A stretch of 64,000 nucleotides of DNA from Congeria kusceri (lineage: Eukaryota > Mollusca > Bivalvia > Myida > Dreissenidae), in the NCBI GenBank assembly GCA_027627225.1, contig CM051024.1:79112504-79176503 (forward strand), written 5' to 3'. The notes beneath the pieces are model-generated. The model was not told where the DNA came from. It saw only the letters and a list, made by a program, of their open reading frames with translations, and ran no database searches. The translations under genes were made by a program, and so were the position numbers. Of this stretch, positions 36,163 through 47,440 are shown piece after piece; the first letter of the stretch is position 1, and each line of letters opens with the position of its first letter.

Positions 36163-37246
36163 CTCGACTATTCGAATAATAAGGGAGCTTTCCTACTGGT
36201 CCCGGCGTCCGCTTCGGCGGACGTCTTAACTTGGCTCAGGTTTATAGTTAAAAGTCAAGTGACTTCAAAACTACATTCGTTATTTATTTAAAACATGGCA
36301 TATATCTTTGTCATCAACTCCGGCATCAGGGGCAACATTACCAATAACTTTGTTTTGTATTTTGACATAGTGCTGCCCCTTTTTCACATAGATTTGCAGG
36401 TAAAAGTTTTTATTTGAATGTCTGATAACTTGAAAACTTGATAACTTAAATTATTCACTTGAAACGTGGAATGTACCTGTGTCATCAACTACAGTGTCAG
36501 TTGCCCCAATCCACATAACAATGTTTTGTATTCTGACAAGAGTTTTGTCCGCTTTTCGAATAGATTTTAAGTTTAAAGTTTGTATTTATGTCTCATAACT
36601 TCTAATGTACACAAGTTATTCACTTGAAACCTGAACTTTACCGTTATCGTCACTTTTAGCATCAGGTGCAACAATGCCCATAACGCTGTTTTGTATTTTG
36701 ACAGAGGTATTCCTCTTTTTCAAATAGATTTCAGTTTGAAGTTTTTATTCAAAAGTCACATAATTTCTAAATTACATAGGGTATTCACTTGATTCTTGGA
36801 CTACAGCTTTGTTTTCAACTCAAGCATCAAGTGCAGCAATCTACAAATATATCTGGTTTGTATTATGACAGATTATTCCCCCCTATTCACATAGGTTTTC
36901 GGGTAAGAGGTTTTATTTAAGTCTCATACTTTCAAAACTACGTAAAGTGTTAACTTGAAATTTGAAATATATCTTTGCCGTCAACCCCAGCATCAGTCCC
37001 CGTAACTCAGTTTTGTATTTTGACACGCTTATGCACCTTTTTCACTAAGATTTTGATAATACATTTGAGGTTTAACAGTCTTTAAACTTCAAAACTACAT
37101 ACGCTCTTCACTTGAACCTTTAAGAATAACATTGCCATCAACTTCAGCATCCGATAAAATAATTGCATAACTCAGCTTTGTATTTAGACAGATTTATGCC
37201 CCTTCCACCTGAAATCCATCTGAAATACTTGGAATAGTCGAGCGCG
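36163..37246 (+). mobile_element. Element with terminal inverted repeats (agctcgacta) enclosing ~180-bp tandem units
   Basis: The ends are 'agctcgactattcgaa' and 'ttggaatagtcgagcgc', inverted repeats. Inside, about five to six units repeat 'cacttgaaa...', 'gccatcaac...agcatcag', 'ataac...ttttgtattttgaca' and 'gccccttttt cacatag'. It is a non-coding repeat of a type I associate with bivalves. Confidence 0.72.
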
Positions 37247-37249
37247 CTG

Positions 37250-39110
37250 TTCTTTCACTGCTATAGTTCTATTAAATATCGGTTTCGAAAACATCGCGCG
37301 TATTACGATCTGAGTATAGAAAACTTAAGAATAGTGAGAGACTGTCATTGCTTTTAACAAGTACAAAAACAACATTTTAGCGTGATATATAAGATAACGT
37401 ATGTATGTGAAATTTGTCAAAATAACATGTTTTAAACCTCAGTGGATATTTAATTACTTAAAGGCAAAACTTAGTGTGTGTCTATGTAATTAAACAATAT
37501 ATGCTTGGTTTTGGCTTTAAACCATTTTGTTATTTCTTATAATCCAAATATTGTTGACACTTATATAATATCTAGTACTCAAACAAATCTCAGTGATTAG
37601 TTTTAAAACATTTCGCCAACGGCATTCGTTGCAACAAGCAAATAATTGCACTACATTTACGTTGAAAATTGATACATCTTTGATTTTTTGTCCCATTTCG
37701 AGTACTACTACACTCGACCACTATATCAATACTGTGTTAACATTATAAATATGAACATATGCAAATACATTAATAATAATAATGTATATTAATGTTATAG
37801 AGTTATAGGTAGTTAACATGTTTAGACTCAAACATTTGTATTGTAAGCAATGAGTGGACAATGATATTTCACTGAAGAACTTGGATTGCAATTACATACA
37901 TTAATAATGTTTCATTATTTAATAAAAATATGCATATGTTTATTCTAATAAAATGTGTTAATTACATGCATGTCCAATGATGATATCACTTATAAGTTGT
38001 CATATGCATTACACACAAAATGATATTTTGTCAAGATTTCCAATCATATCACTATAATAGACTTGTACTGTATTACTGTATGAGATATTTGTTTAAAGAT
38101 AATATCAATAAATTATACACATTAATTGTAATGTCCTTTCTTTTTAAGGCATGTCTACTTTTCCACTTGAACATTTTTTAAACCTGTTGTGTATATATTT
38201 TGTATATGAATACTGGTAATGATGAAACATAAATAAAAGACAACATAACTTTTTTTAATTACATTTAACAATCAAAATTACAAGATCCTTTAAATCGTCA
38301 GTGCAGTTGGCCAGCCATGCTCACAAATGAATCCAGTTTTTTACATTACATCTTGAATTTTTCTGAACATTTCAGGTTATGCGATGCTAAATAATGTATC
38401 AAAACAATAAGCACTGCACAACCCCTTTAAAATCCATTATGATGCAAGAGTATAGTAGATCTAGTAGGATTCAGTTACTAACTGAATCAGCAGCCTGAAA
38501 AGAAATACAACAATCATAAAACATATACAATAATTATACAATAAGTTTTACTTGCATTTACTGCTTGGCACTATCACAGCTGTATCTGTATTGTTTATTA
38601 ATTCTACATAAAAATGTGTATGGTGATGCAATACACATTGACTTCAGCTGCAATACATTTTTATTTTAATACAAACTCTTAAAATAATGTGATTGAGCTG
38701 TAGAGCACTATGCTAAACCAAATAACTATCAATCAGCATTAGATGCATGTACACTGTACTAATTCATTATAATTGATCCGAATATCCGAAATACACTAAT
38801 TTGTGTTTACTTTATTACAAAAATTCAAATGATACTGCTATGACAAGCATACCAATAAACATACACACTAAGGGTTTAATTAAGTTCGAACCGCCATTAC
38901 AATGACAAGCAAAAGAAGTACTTGATTTTCGGGCTCTTTTAAAATTGCCTATGGAACATAAAGTACCTTTGCCATCTTGAATTAGCCGGTGTTACAGTAT
39001 GAGATTTGGGTGATGCCTGACCTTTAATAAGTAGATAAGATCGGGTACCTTAAATACTTCCCCATCGGTACTTTTCTCAGTTACCACTGCCACCACTGCC
39101 ACCACGAGTT
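37250..39110. other. AT-rich sequence with no recognised gene
   Basis: Nothing on either strand beyond background. The ATG-rich stretch at 37740-38100 is low complexity. Confidence 0.4.
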
Positions 39111-39555
39111 AAAAACTTGCAGTATCCCATACCACGAAATATCGCGGCAAAATATCGTGTCTCGCTGCGTGTTTCGCGCAATTCTCGTGTCTCGCTTCGT
39201 GTCTCGCGGTAAAATATCGTGCCTCGCTTCGTTTCTCGCGCAATTCTGGTGCGTCGCGTTTAAAGTTCGAGACACGAGATGCGAAGCGAGACACGAAGCG
39301 ATACACGATATTCAGGCGAGACACGAAGCGAGGCACGATATTATTTCGTTCAAATAACGCCCGAATCTCGAGTATCGCAGTCGATTTTCAAACCACGATA
39401 CACGAGACACGAAGCGATACACGAAATTCAGGCGAGACACGTAACGAGGCACGATATTATATCGTTCAAATATCGCCCGAATATCAAGTATCGCGTCTAA
39501 CGGTGCACCACGAAATTTATCACGTTGTAGTTGTTTGATGTTATTTTGTAAAAAT

Positions 39556-39625
39556 ATGATGATGATGATGATGATGATGATGATTATGTTGTTGTTGTTG
39601 TTGTTGTTGTTGCTGTTGATGATGA
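39556..39625 (+). repeat. GAT/GTT trinucleotide microsatellite
   Basis: (gat)n from 39556 runs into (gtt)n to about 39615. It lies in the loop of the foldback structure. Confidence 0.92.
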
Positions 39626-40043
39626 TAAGTAACATCGAAATTGAGTTGACACCAACGTGCGTTGCTACATAGGACAGTAGGGCAATGCACCTATCTGCTT
39701 TAGTGCAATGCAACCCCTCGTCGTGTTGACCTACTTTCAGTGTGTGAAAGTTAATCTGAAGAAGGCCTTTAGTACACAACTATTTGAAAATGCCACAGAA
39801 TTGCAGTAGCAGTTTCCTCAAGACGGATGGGCGGACGGACGGACAGACAGACAACGAGAAAGTTTGACAGAGAGACAGACCGTTACTTCAACAGCAACAG
39901 GCTTTTCATGAAAATAAACAGTAAGCATAAATAAAACATAGTCATCATTACAGTTCAAACAGAAACAATTATCAAAACGAGTAGAAATAGCCATAAAGCA
40001 GCAGTCTCCTTCATGCGAATATGCGGACTTATGGACAAAGAGG

Positions 40044-40061
40044 CTGACAAACAGACAGACA

Positions 40062-40124
<63 letters not shown>

Positions 40125-40168
40125 GTGGGCCGTCCAGGCAGGCAGGCAGGCAGACAGGCAGCAGACAA

Positions 40169-40200
<32 letters not shown>
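40044..40200 (+). repeat. ACAG tetranucleotide microsatellite
   Basis: (cagacaga)n in two blocks is separated by 'gggccgtccaggcaggcagg', a short sequence that recurs at about 40200. Frames on both strands over this block are artefacts. Confidence 0.95.
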
Positions 40201-41034
40201 TGGGCCGTCCTGGCATGGGCCGTCTTGGTCTGGGCCTGCAACAACTTGGGCCATTCTGACCCGCATTCATTCGTTAGGGAAAAGAGTGTTTCCCTGCTTT
40301 GCTTCCCTGCTTTCAAACCGCGAGACTCGGTATTCGGGCGATATTTGAACGATACAATATCGAGTCTCGCTTCGTGTGTCGCCGGATTCTCGAGTCTCAC
40401 TTCGTGTCTCGTGTATCGTGGTTTGAAAATCTACCGCGATACTCGAAATTCGGGCGATATTTGAACGATATAATATCGTGCCTCGCTTCGCGTCTCGTCT
40501 GAATATCGTGTATCGCTTCGTGTCTCGCTTCGCATCTTGTGTCTCGAGGACCGAGAACTGCGCGATACACGAAGCGATGTACGATATTTTACCGCAAGAC
40601 ACGAAGCGAGACACGAGAATTGCGCGAAACACGCAGCACGATATTTTGCGGCGAGATTCTGTGGTATGGGATACTGCGACAGTGCGAGATCTCGTGTTAC
40701 AATATCGTGCCTCGCTTCGTGTCTCGCGGGAATATCGTGTCTCGCTTCGTGTTTCGCGCAATTCTCGTGTCTCGCCCTTGCCGTAAGAGGCACGATATTT
40801 CATATAGCACTAACCTAATTCCGTAATGCTGGGACACAGTCGAATCTCTGTGCGTAGGTTGACGAAAATGTACTTAACAATCAGCAGAGAAGAAACAGAT
40901 AATAAATGGGTTAAAATATATAGAATAAAGGTAATAATATGCATAAATATAAATACGTATCTATATTTTCAATTATACTACGTTTTAATACGCTCACGGA
41001 CATTGACTGAGTAAACAATGTAAAAATTCGCATG

Positions 41035-41260
41035 GAATTGAGGTTCCATACCACTACAAAAACCGTGGCGATGTCAACCAGATCGCAACACTATCTATGT
41101 CTCCACCAGGGAAAGCAACCCCCATAATTCTGTTTTGTGTATTGGCAGATGTATGCCCCTTTTAACTCATAATTTTTTTTCTTAAAGTGTTTCATCAAGT
41201 CCAGTACGTTGATAGGTATTTTATTGAAACTTAAAATACTTCTTTACTTTCGACGTCTTC
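41035..41260 (+). repeat. Fragment of the ~180-bp tandem-repeat family
   Basis: 'caacccccataattctgttt' and 'ggcagatgtatgcccctttt' match the units in 36163-37246. A single partial unit. Confidence 0.5.
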
Positions 41261-42801
41261 ACCCATCATTCTGTTTACATTTTTTATAATAAAAAAAATC
41301 CGGGGGCATACATGTATGTTAAATTATAGTGAAAGCACTTGCTATTTCTGCATCCATTTGTTAATATAATTTATTAATGTGCTTTAAAGAATTTAGCATA
41401 CATACGCGACCTATTTTCGGATTTAGAAGGTGCCATGGTAATGGTCACTTGTCATATATTGCAAAAGTTTTTGCATTGAATAGACTTTTCCAAAATGTCA
41501 ACGGTACTTACGTGTGGCATCTATTATTTTTACTTGGTAATCATGAGATTAGCTGCTAACTAAGTTCACACAGTTATCGCATTACGAAGCAGAACTAGGG
41601 GAAAAGTCCAATAATAATAATGTGGGAACTTATATTTTAATAATAATAGGAATACAATTTACGTATTGTGTAATGAAGATATTTGCTGTAACATGCCATT
41701 TTCTTGTCAAAGCTTGATCAATAATTCTCATTTACTGATGCTATAATAATATTATTTTATTCTTGTTCGTAGAACTCCATTGTTAGCTTTTTTTATAAAT
41801 GGCCCATAGTTATGTGGTTGTTTATTTGCTGGTACGTTATACTGTGACGTACATGTATGGTGAAACCGATTTTTAAAAAAATCAGAGAGTGATAATAAGT
41901 ATTTTTTGGTCGATATTGCAATTTAATTTCAATAACAGGGATGTAATATTAATCGTTTTTACCAGTATACTGTCAGTTTATTTCAGTTAGATATTGTGTA
42001 TATGTACAACATCTAGTCTATGGAATATCTCCGCTGCGTAATATGTCAGTGGCGTGACTTCTCTTTGAAATATTACTGGTGCGTACAAAATGCGTGTAGT
42101 GTCAACTGAGAGTGATATGCCAAACTAGTATTTTGACTTTCTAAAAAAAATCTAGAGCTACTTATATATTTTTTATAGAATTGGAGGTACCGGTATTATA
42201 ACTTATTACTTAAAGATTTACTGTAACTACACTCACTTAAAAATGCCGGGCTGCCATTGTCGTGATGGTAAGAGTTAATGTAGGATATCAATATTATTGC
42301 CAAGTCATCGCCTAGGAAGGTTAGATACCAGTAAACACCGTGTATCCCTCCGTGGTCCATTCGAAACTAGTGCCTAGTACTAAAGAGTTCCTTTTCTCTT
42401 CTTGTACAAAAGCCATTTAGCAATCTTAGCCATGCCTTGTGTGGTTATTTCTAATATATTATGTGAGCCTGAAACATTTTGGTGCATTTGAATGGAGGCT
42501 AACTTGAAAGGTGAACGTTTGGGGTATGTTTACTGTGGTATGGTGCTTTTGTCGAAATATGACTGCCGAAACCTTGTTTTCTACCGGTATCTGCATACTG
42601 GTGAGATGCATTTTCTTAGAAGAAACATGACATATCGTTTTATTGCAATTTGTGGAAGAGAACAGATTCATCTTTAAATTGATACCAGTCCTGCACAATC
42701 TGAAATAAAGGAAATGCTAGAACAATGCTTAGAAAGTTTGCCTTTTTATAATGGGACCCTATGGGAATTGAATTTACTGGTATCTAGCCTAGAAAACGTA
42801 C
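41261..42801. other. No confirmed gene; candidate location for further GT92-like exons
   Basis: The minus-strand gene should continue leftward beyond 42802. The minus frame at 42459-42698 was examined, but no GT92 motif was recognised. Otherwise AT-rich sequence. Confidence 0.3.
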
Positions 42802-43015
42802 TTCTCTCCGGATAGTCTATTTCCGTGACTTTCACAAGCCCTTGGGTCTGGTAGTAATTCAGGACGGCTACAGTGGTGTTGTCAAGGTTATTCATAAAGA
42901 TAAATGTAGTTGCCAAGTCGTCGCTAAGGTAACGAATTGCTTCGATCCACTCGATGAGTTTTAAAGTGTCGAGTGGTAGCACCTTTAGCTTTAAGAGCAC
43001 TGCTACACCATTGAT
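42802..43015 (-). CDS. GT92 (DUF23)-like glycosyltransferase, core exon
   Basis: The exon begins after 'cattttacag' (minus) at 43015 and ends before 'gtacgt' at 42801. It encodes INGVAVLLKLKVLPLD, then LKLIEWIEAIRYL, FIFMNNLDNTTVAVLNYYQ and GLVKVTEIDYPE. The run 'LIEWIE..RYL...VLNYYQ..GLVKV' fits the GT92 pattern (lvEWiE..RllGv...L.yYe..GiVev). GT92 enzymes transfer sugars, for example galactose, in the Golgi; the specificity here cannot be told. The phase joins the upstream exon at 43549 in frame. The catalytic D-rich region further downstream was not located. Confidence 0.62.
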
Positions 43016-43279
43016 CTGTAAAATGTATGATTATAATCGAAATCCATATTAAGACGTATGGTAATCAAACAACGGAAATCTGCTTACTGTCGAAAAGTTT
43101 GATGATAATAGGTTGAAATATATCTTCGTGCATAATATTTAAATTTCGTGGCTTCTATTGCTTCCTAAGATCATATGTTTTTAAAACAAAGTTAAACATC
43201 GTGAACCATTCACTACTCGACCGACTGTGCACTGGAAACAGTATAAAACATTGAGGATTGAAACAATGATAATAAATTC

Positions 43280-43519
43280 AGGCGTGTCGTGGGAAAACCG
43301 TGCTTATAGCATGTGCGTAAAGTGTCGCGTCCCGGATCAGCCTGTGCAGTCCACTTTTATGGTATTTTCTGTTTCAAGGAAGTCTCTTCTAAACATAAAT
43401 CCTCTGTAGGTGGAAAGTGCCATCCTGGATTAGTCTCACTGCCTGTGAGGACTGCACAGTCTGATCCGGGATGACTCTTTACGCACGTGCATTTAACCCG
43501 GTTTTCCCACGACACGCCT
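43280..43519. mobile_element. Palindromic MITE in the GT92-like intron
   Basis: The terminal inverted repeats AGGCGTGTCGTGGGAAAACC (43280-43299) and GGTTTTCCCACGACACGCCT (43500-43519) are perfect over 20 bp. Internal arms are also complementary ('gtgcgtaaagtgtc...ccggatcagcctgtgcagtcc' against 'ggactgcacagtctgatccgg...tttacgcacg'), so nearly the whole element is a hairpin. No clear target duplication was found. I associate this family with Dreissena-type mussels, from memory. Confidence 0.85.
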
Positions 43520-43548
43520 CCTATGTAATTCGTTTTGAAACACAAAAC

Positions 43549-43708
43549 CTTGTTAAACTCTATCAGCTCCGTTGGTAAATACAAATTCGTGTCCTGTGAG
43601 CAGTCGGAACCGGAAGTGTTTACACTGGCCCTTGGATAACCTCCAGCGGAAGGTCTGTGTAACAAATAAAAAACTAAAGTTGCCTTGCTGTAGTCTTCCA
43701 GGTCTAAC
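43549..43708 (-). CDS. GT92-like glycosyltransferase, upstream exon
   Basis: The acceptor is 'catgtttctag' (minus) and the donor 'gttttg' at 43548. The exon encodes LDLEDYSKATLVFYLLHRPS, AGGYPRASVNTSGSDCSQD and LPTELIEFNK. It joins the core exon in phase 0. The Cys and the 'T.LYLPTELIEF' segment fit the region just before the GT92 core. The donor is weak. A 240-bp palindromic MITE starts 29 bp into the following intron, so the frame running on into it is not coding. Confidence 0.5.
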
Positions 43709-44161
43709 CTAGAAACATGAATAAACATATTTTAATCGATTGTTCGATTCTGTTGCACTTGTGAGCATAAGTTCATTGAGTAAATAATTTGTATTCGTTT
43801 TATATAGTCATTGAACATTAATTACAACGCTAAGATCTTAATATGTTTTTACATTTGATAATATTCGACCCACTGTGAGGTGAGTTAAGCCTTTAAACCG
43901 CTGTATTTTTGTGTGTGTGAAACCTTTGAGAACTGTGTTCAAGACGAGATGCTCCACCCATTATTCCGCAACGTAGGGTCACGCGAGCGTTTCAGTATCG
44001 TCAATGAATTAAAGGACTTCATTATGATGCTCCAGTCATTAATTAACATCCATGAACATATATGATACAAATAAAGTGAAATTACTTATTCTGAAAAGTA
44101 TCGTACATTTTAACATGACACGCGCAGAGTTTTCTACAGACATAGAAATAATTCACCGTCT

Positions 44162-44675
44162 TTAAAGGGACTATGCAATCGAAAAGGGCCTCAAGGGGGC
44201 AATTTCTTTAATAAAAATGAAATTTATATATTTTTACTGGCATATAATAACGGTTAAAACAGCGTATATATGATGGGAAAAGAGTGTACGCATTCTGAGA
44301 TCACAATCAATTTATTACATGGGTTTTGTTCGTTTTGGCCCTTTTTCTGTTTACATTTTGACGTCAGAATTGTGAGCATTTCGTCTAACCATAGTTTACA
44401 CACGACTTCTTACCAAGCATTATAGCGCAGTTGGTTAAAGCGCTGTCTACTGTCATTTCTTCATAAGGTTTGGTTCCCAAGACGTGAGTTCGATTCCCGC
44501 TCGCGGTTTTAATTTTTTCAGACTTTTTTGGTAATTTGTTTTTATCAAATATCTTATTGTTTATTATATATTTTTATTTATTAAATGCACATGTCTTAGT
44601 AAAGCGCATTTCTATCAAATAATATAATTTATAGTGCAATAGGAAGCCATTTTTTCGTTGACATAGTCACTTTAA
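44162..44675 (+). mobile_element. TTAA-bounded element with tRNA-like module, family 1 copy D
   Basis: The ends are TTTAAAGGGACTATGCAATC and GACATAGTCACTTTAA. It has the best-preserved module: A box TAGCGCAGTTGG at 44423-44434 with complementary GCGC/GCGC D-stem, and B box GTTCGATTC at 44488-44496. The A-B spacing is longer than in ordinary tRNAs. Confidence 0.85.
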
Positions 44676-45351
44676 ACTACCAATAAACAGCCCGAAAAAA
44701 ATAGTTCCGAAACTGTAAAATATAGTTCACATTGTAATTGCAGAAACGTTTTCAGGTCATGTGAGAATCGAAATAACGATGCCCTCGTGGTTTTATTCCG
44801 GCATCAGAACTCCAAATCGTTGTTTATTCGCCGATAAACAACTCGAAATTTTTGTCTTAAATATATGGTTTCCTCATGATAACTGATAAGGAAATGAATG
44901 TTTGTTACTATTTTCATAGGACACGTTTTGTGAGCAATATACTGTCAAAATGTGTATAGGAATGGTGCAAAAGATTTTCATTAATATTAAATTTGTTCGT
45001 GCTGAATTCAGATCATAGTTAAACAGTATATACTTTAAATGTAAACACCCATTTATACGTGTAAATAAGTAAACCGTTCTCTTTGGTATTAAATTGTTTC
45101 ATAGATGAAATGTGAAGCGAACATATTTAAACATTATATACTCAACAAAAAGACAGTATCCACCAACTTACATATGTATTGTTTTTCGATACTTAAACAC
45201 ATGTATTTGATATTTTAACAAAAAATAAAGTCAGAGTAATTTTAATCATCTTTCAATTAAATGCTAACATTCTTTTCTGAATCGATTCCAAATTAATAGT
45301 AAAACACAAAACAAAAACGCAACAGGTGTAAAAATCCAAATCACAGAGCAG

Positions 45352-45639
45352 TTAACGTGTACGTAGACGATTAATTGTCGCTTTTGTGCAATTAAACGCT
45401 CCACTTACACCAGTTACAATCCGTCCTGCTCGCAGGATACCATTAGTCTGGTTTCTCTCGTCTATATTTAAATACGCCATGGGAATTTCACAGGATTTGG
45501 ATGATTTAACGAACCGAGATATAAAGGTTAAAAAGTGGATACTTTCTTTTTTTACTATATTGTCTGTGATTTTTATTTTTACACCTGTTACGTTTGTGTT
45601 TTGTGTTTGACCATGAATATGGGATTGATTAAGAAACAA
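45352..45639 (-). pseudogene. Unassigned exon-like segment near the GT92-like gene
   Basis: The minus frame contains SKSCEIPMAYLNIDERNQTN and GILRAGRIVTG, followed by a strong donor-like 'ggtgtaagt'. Its position between GT92-like blocks suggests it belongs to that gene or its paralogue, but no family motif was recognised and no acceptor is convincing. Its phase does not match the exon at 43708. Confidence 0.25.
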
Positions 45640-45879
45640 AATGCTAGCATTTGATTTAAAGATGATTAAAGATACGTTGACTTTGTTAAAATGTGTTTAA
45701 ATATTACATACAGGTACCGAAACACAAAAAATATATTAGTAGACACTTTCTTTTTTTTGCTTAAATAAAAACACCCATTTTATATGTTTGAATACGTAAA
45801 CCGTTCTGTTTTATATTAAGTGGTTTCGTAGGTGAAATGTGAAAAAAAAACTGGTAATACGATATGTACTCTGTGCCTA

Positions 45880-46240
45880 AAGTAGCCAATCTCCTTGGAT
45901 ACTGAGCGTTCAATACTTTGATCTGATTTATAAATACAGCAGGTGAATTCCGACCCCATGTTCCCATCGGATAGCCTCCAACTGTTGATAAATACCATGT
46001 GTCTCTTGGTGACCTCAATCAGTTGACTGTCATTTGTAAAATTTTTTTGCTTCGGGCCATGTTGTATCGGAGGTCCGGCTACGTTAACCGGAAGTACACA
46101 CGACGAGTACATGTACACTCGCTCGAAGGGAATCTGGATGAAAAACGATGTTTTCGAGTGTATGTACATCCGATGTGTGACGTCATAGGTGTTCAGTTCG
46201 ACGAAGCGTGTTGGATGATTCAACTGTAGCCTCATGGTTG
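45880..46240 (-). pseudogene. Decayed paralogous copy of the GT92-like N-terminal exons
   Basis: One minus frame gives RVYMYSSCVLPVNVAGPP, where VYxYSa is typical of the GT92 N-terminal region. An overlapping frame gives RDTWYLSTVGGYPMGTWG and PAVFINQIK, resembling 'FYLLHRPSAGGYPRAS...LPTELIEFNK' of the exon at 43549. The frame change between the two halves indicates decay or an unseen intron. Non-coding flanks at 45060-45110 and 45785-45840 also resemble each other (gtaaaccgttct, gatgaaatgtga), consistent with a local tandem duplication. Confidence 0.4.
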
Positions 46241-46369
46241 ACAGAAAGAACTGAGACAAAGAAGGTGGTGATGTTTTCAATAAACAACATAAATCCAACA
46301 GTACAGCTTAATGTATTGTCAGTGGCAAAATTACTGTTAGCAAAGACTTATGGTACTATCACATCAGAG

Positions 46370-47190
46370 CCCGCCAGTACTGCGTTCATAAGGTCCGCGC
46401 CACGTCACGAATTTTGTTTTAGACGTGGCGAGGACCTCATGAAAAATTAAAAATAAATATATCCACTTTCTACACACGTAGTACGGTAAGTCTGTACGGC
46501 GTCCTTGTCACGACCAACCGGTCAACACTAATAACTTGCCATGCAAATCACCCCGCGTGCTTTACGTCGATTCGGTTCTTACGTCGCAGCCTTAGAATAC
46601 TGTGCGCCGCTAGTACCACGTTAGCACCTCGTCGCGCACACGTCACGCCCACGTCAACCACGTCTTATAAATATATATCTAAATGTTGATTCACCATCGA
46701 CGCAGTGCTGACGCTCTATTAATGTAGAACTTACGTAGGCAATGCGCAGTAACGACTTCATTAACGTGGTGAAAGCGTAGATCGACCTGATACTGACTTG
46801 TAGCAGTCCTGAGCATGTCTTATTGGTGACGCAGAGATGTCCGATGAGCGCGGTGCTGACGCGGCGGATGCGTAGCACCAACGGGACGAAAACGAAACCA
46901 GCTTGTAGATCCCCATGTTGTAAAAACGTTCTTACTGGGGCAGTGATATGTCATTAACACGCTATACCGGTCACTAGTCATGAAACGGTCCATATTACGT
47001 CCTCGTTTTTCTACGTCCTCACTACGTAAGTTTTGAGCATGCTCAAAACCGCATGCTCAAAACCGCCTCACGTCCTGCACGTCCACAAAGACATAACGAG
47101 GTCCCCGCTGCGTATCCATCGGTTCTCATCACGTCAAAGGCCGTCCTCACCGCGTCCTCGAAGGACGTGGTTGACGTGGTACGGACAGGC
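46370..47190. repeat. CpG/ACGT-rich block with scattered 'ccacgtc' motifs
   Basis: The sequence is far richer in CG and ACGT than its surroundings. Motifs like 'acgtcaaccacgtc' (46650) and its complement 'gacgtggttgacgtgg' (47165) recur in both orientations. It may be a decayed repeat family. Frames on either strand have no known domain. Confidence 0.5.
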
Positions 47191-47354
47191 TCCGGTGTGA
47201 TATGGGTATTGCCGGGTTTACGTAACGTGTTATTCTATATCTGTAAGACATCAGCGTTAGTCATCTGCTGTTAAATATTAAGGACCTTATTAAGTAAAGG
47301 TTGAAATGTTGGTAGACCGGACTTTTCGACTAAGAATGTTCGTAAGGCATGATA

Positions 47355-47440
47355 TATTAAAAGGACATGTTCATAGATTGGCAAGTTGACACTTTTTTTG
47401 TCATTGCTCCCCAAAAAGAAAAATACATTGAAATGTTGGT
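47355..47440 (+). mobile_element. 5' fragment of TTAA-bounded family 2
   Basis: 'attaaaaggacatgttcata', 'gattggcaagttgacac' and 'ccaaaaagaaaaatacatt' match the first ~85 bp of the complete copy at 57875. Confidence 0.55.

Larger units (their letters stand above)
39119..40677. mobile_element. Foldback-type structure: ~360-380-bp inverted arms around an ~820-bp loop
   Basis: The left arm (39119-39501) and right arm (40319-40677) are inverted copies, from 'gcagtatcccatacca' / 'tggtatgggatactgc' at the outer ends to 'atcgttcaaatatcgcccga' / 'tcgggcgatatttgaacgat' at the inner ends. Each arm is built of short subrepeats in both orientations (tcgtgtctcgcttcgtgtct and its complement). The loop holds (GAT)n/(GTT)n and (ACAG)n microsatellites. 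More of the same subrepeat continues to about 40800. Confidence 0.82.

Noticed and set aside
40013..40400. ORFs of 100-150 codons on both strands
   Set aside because: They read through the (ACAG)n microsatellite and foldback subrepeats and have repetitive Thr-Asp-Arg-Gln or Cys-Leu-Ser-Val peptides only.
43357..43548. Continuation of the GT92-like exon through the rest of the minus frame
   Set aside because: That part lies mostly in a palindromic MITE and begins after a plausible splice donor.
44423..44496. Standalone tRNA gene
   Set aside because: The same module occurs in five TTAA-bounded elements with overlong A-B spacing and no clean cloverleaf.
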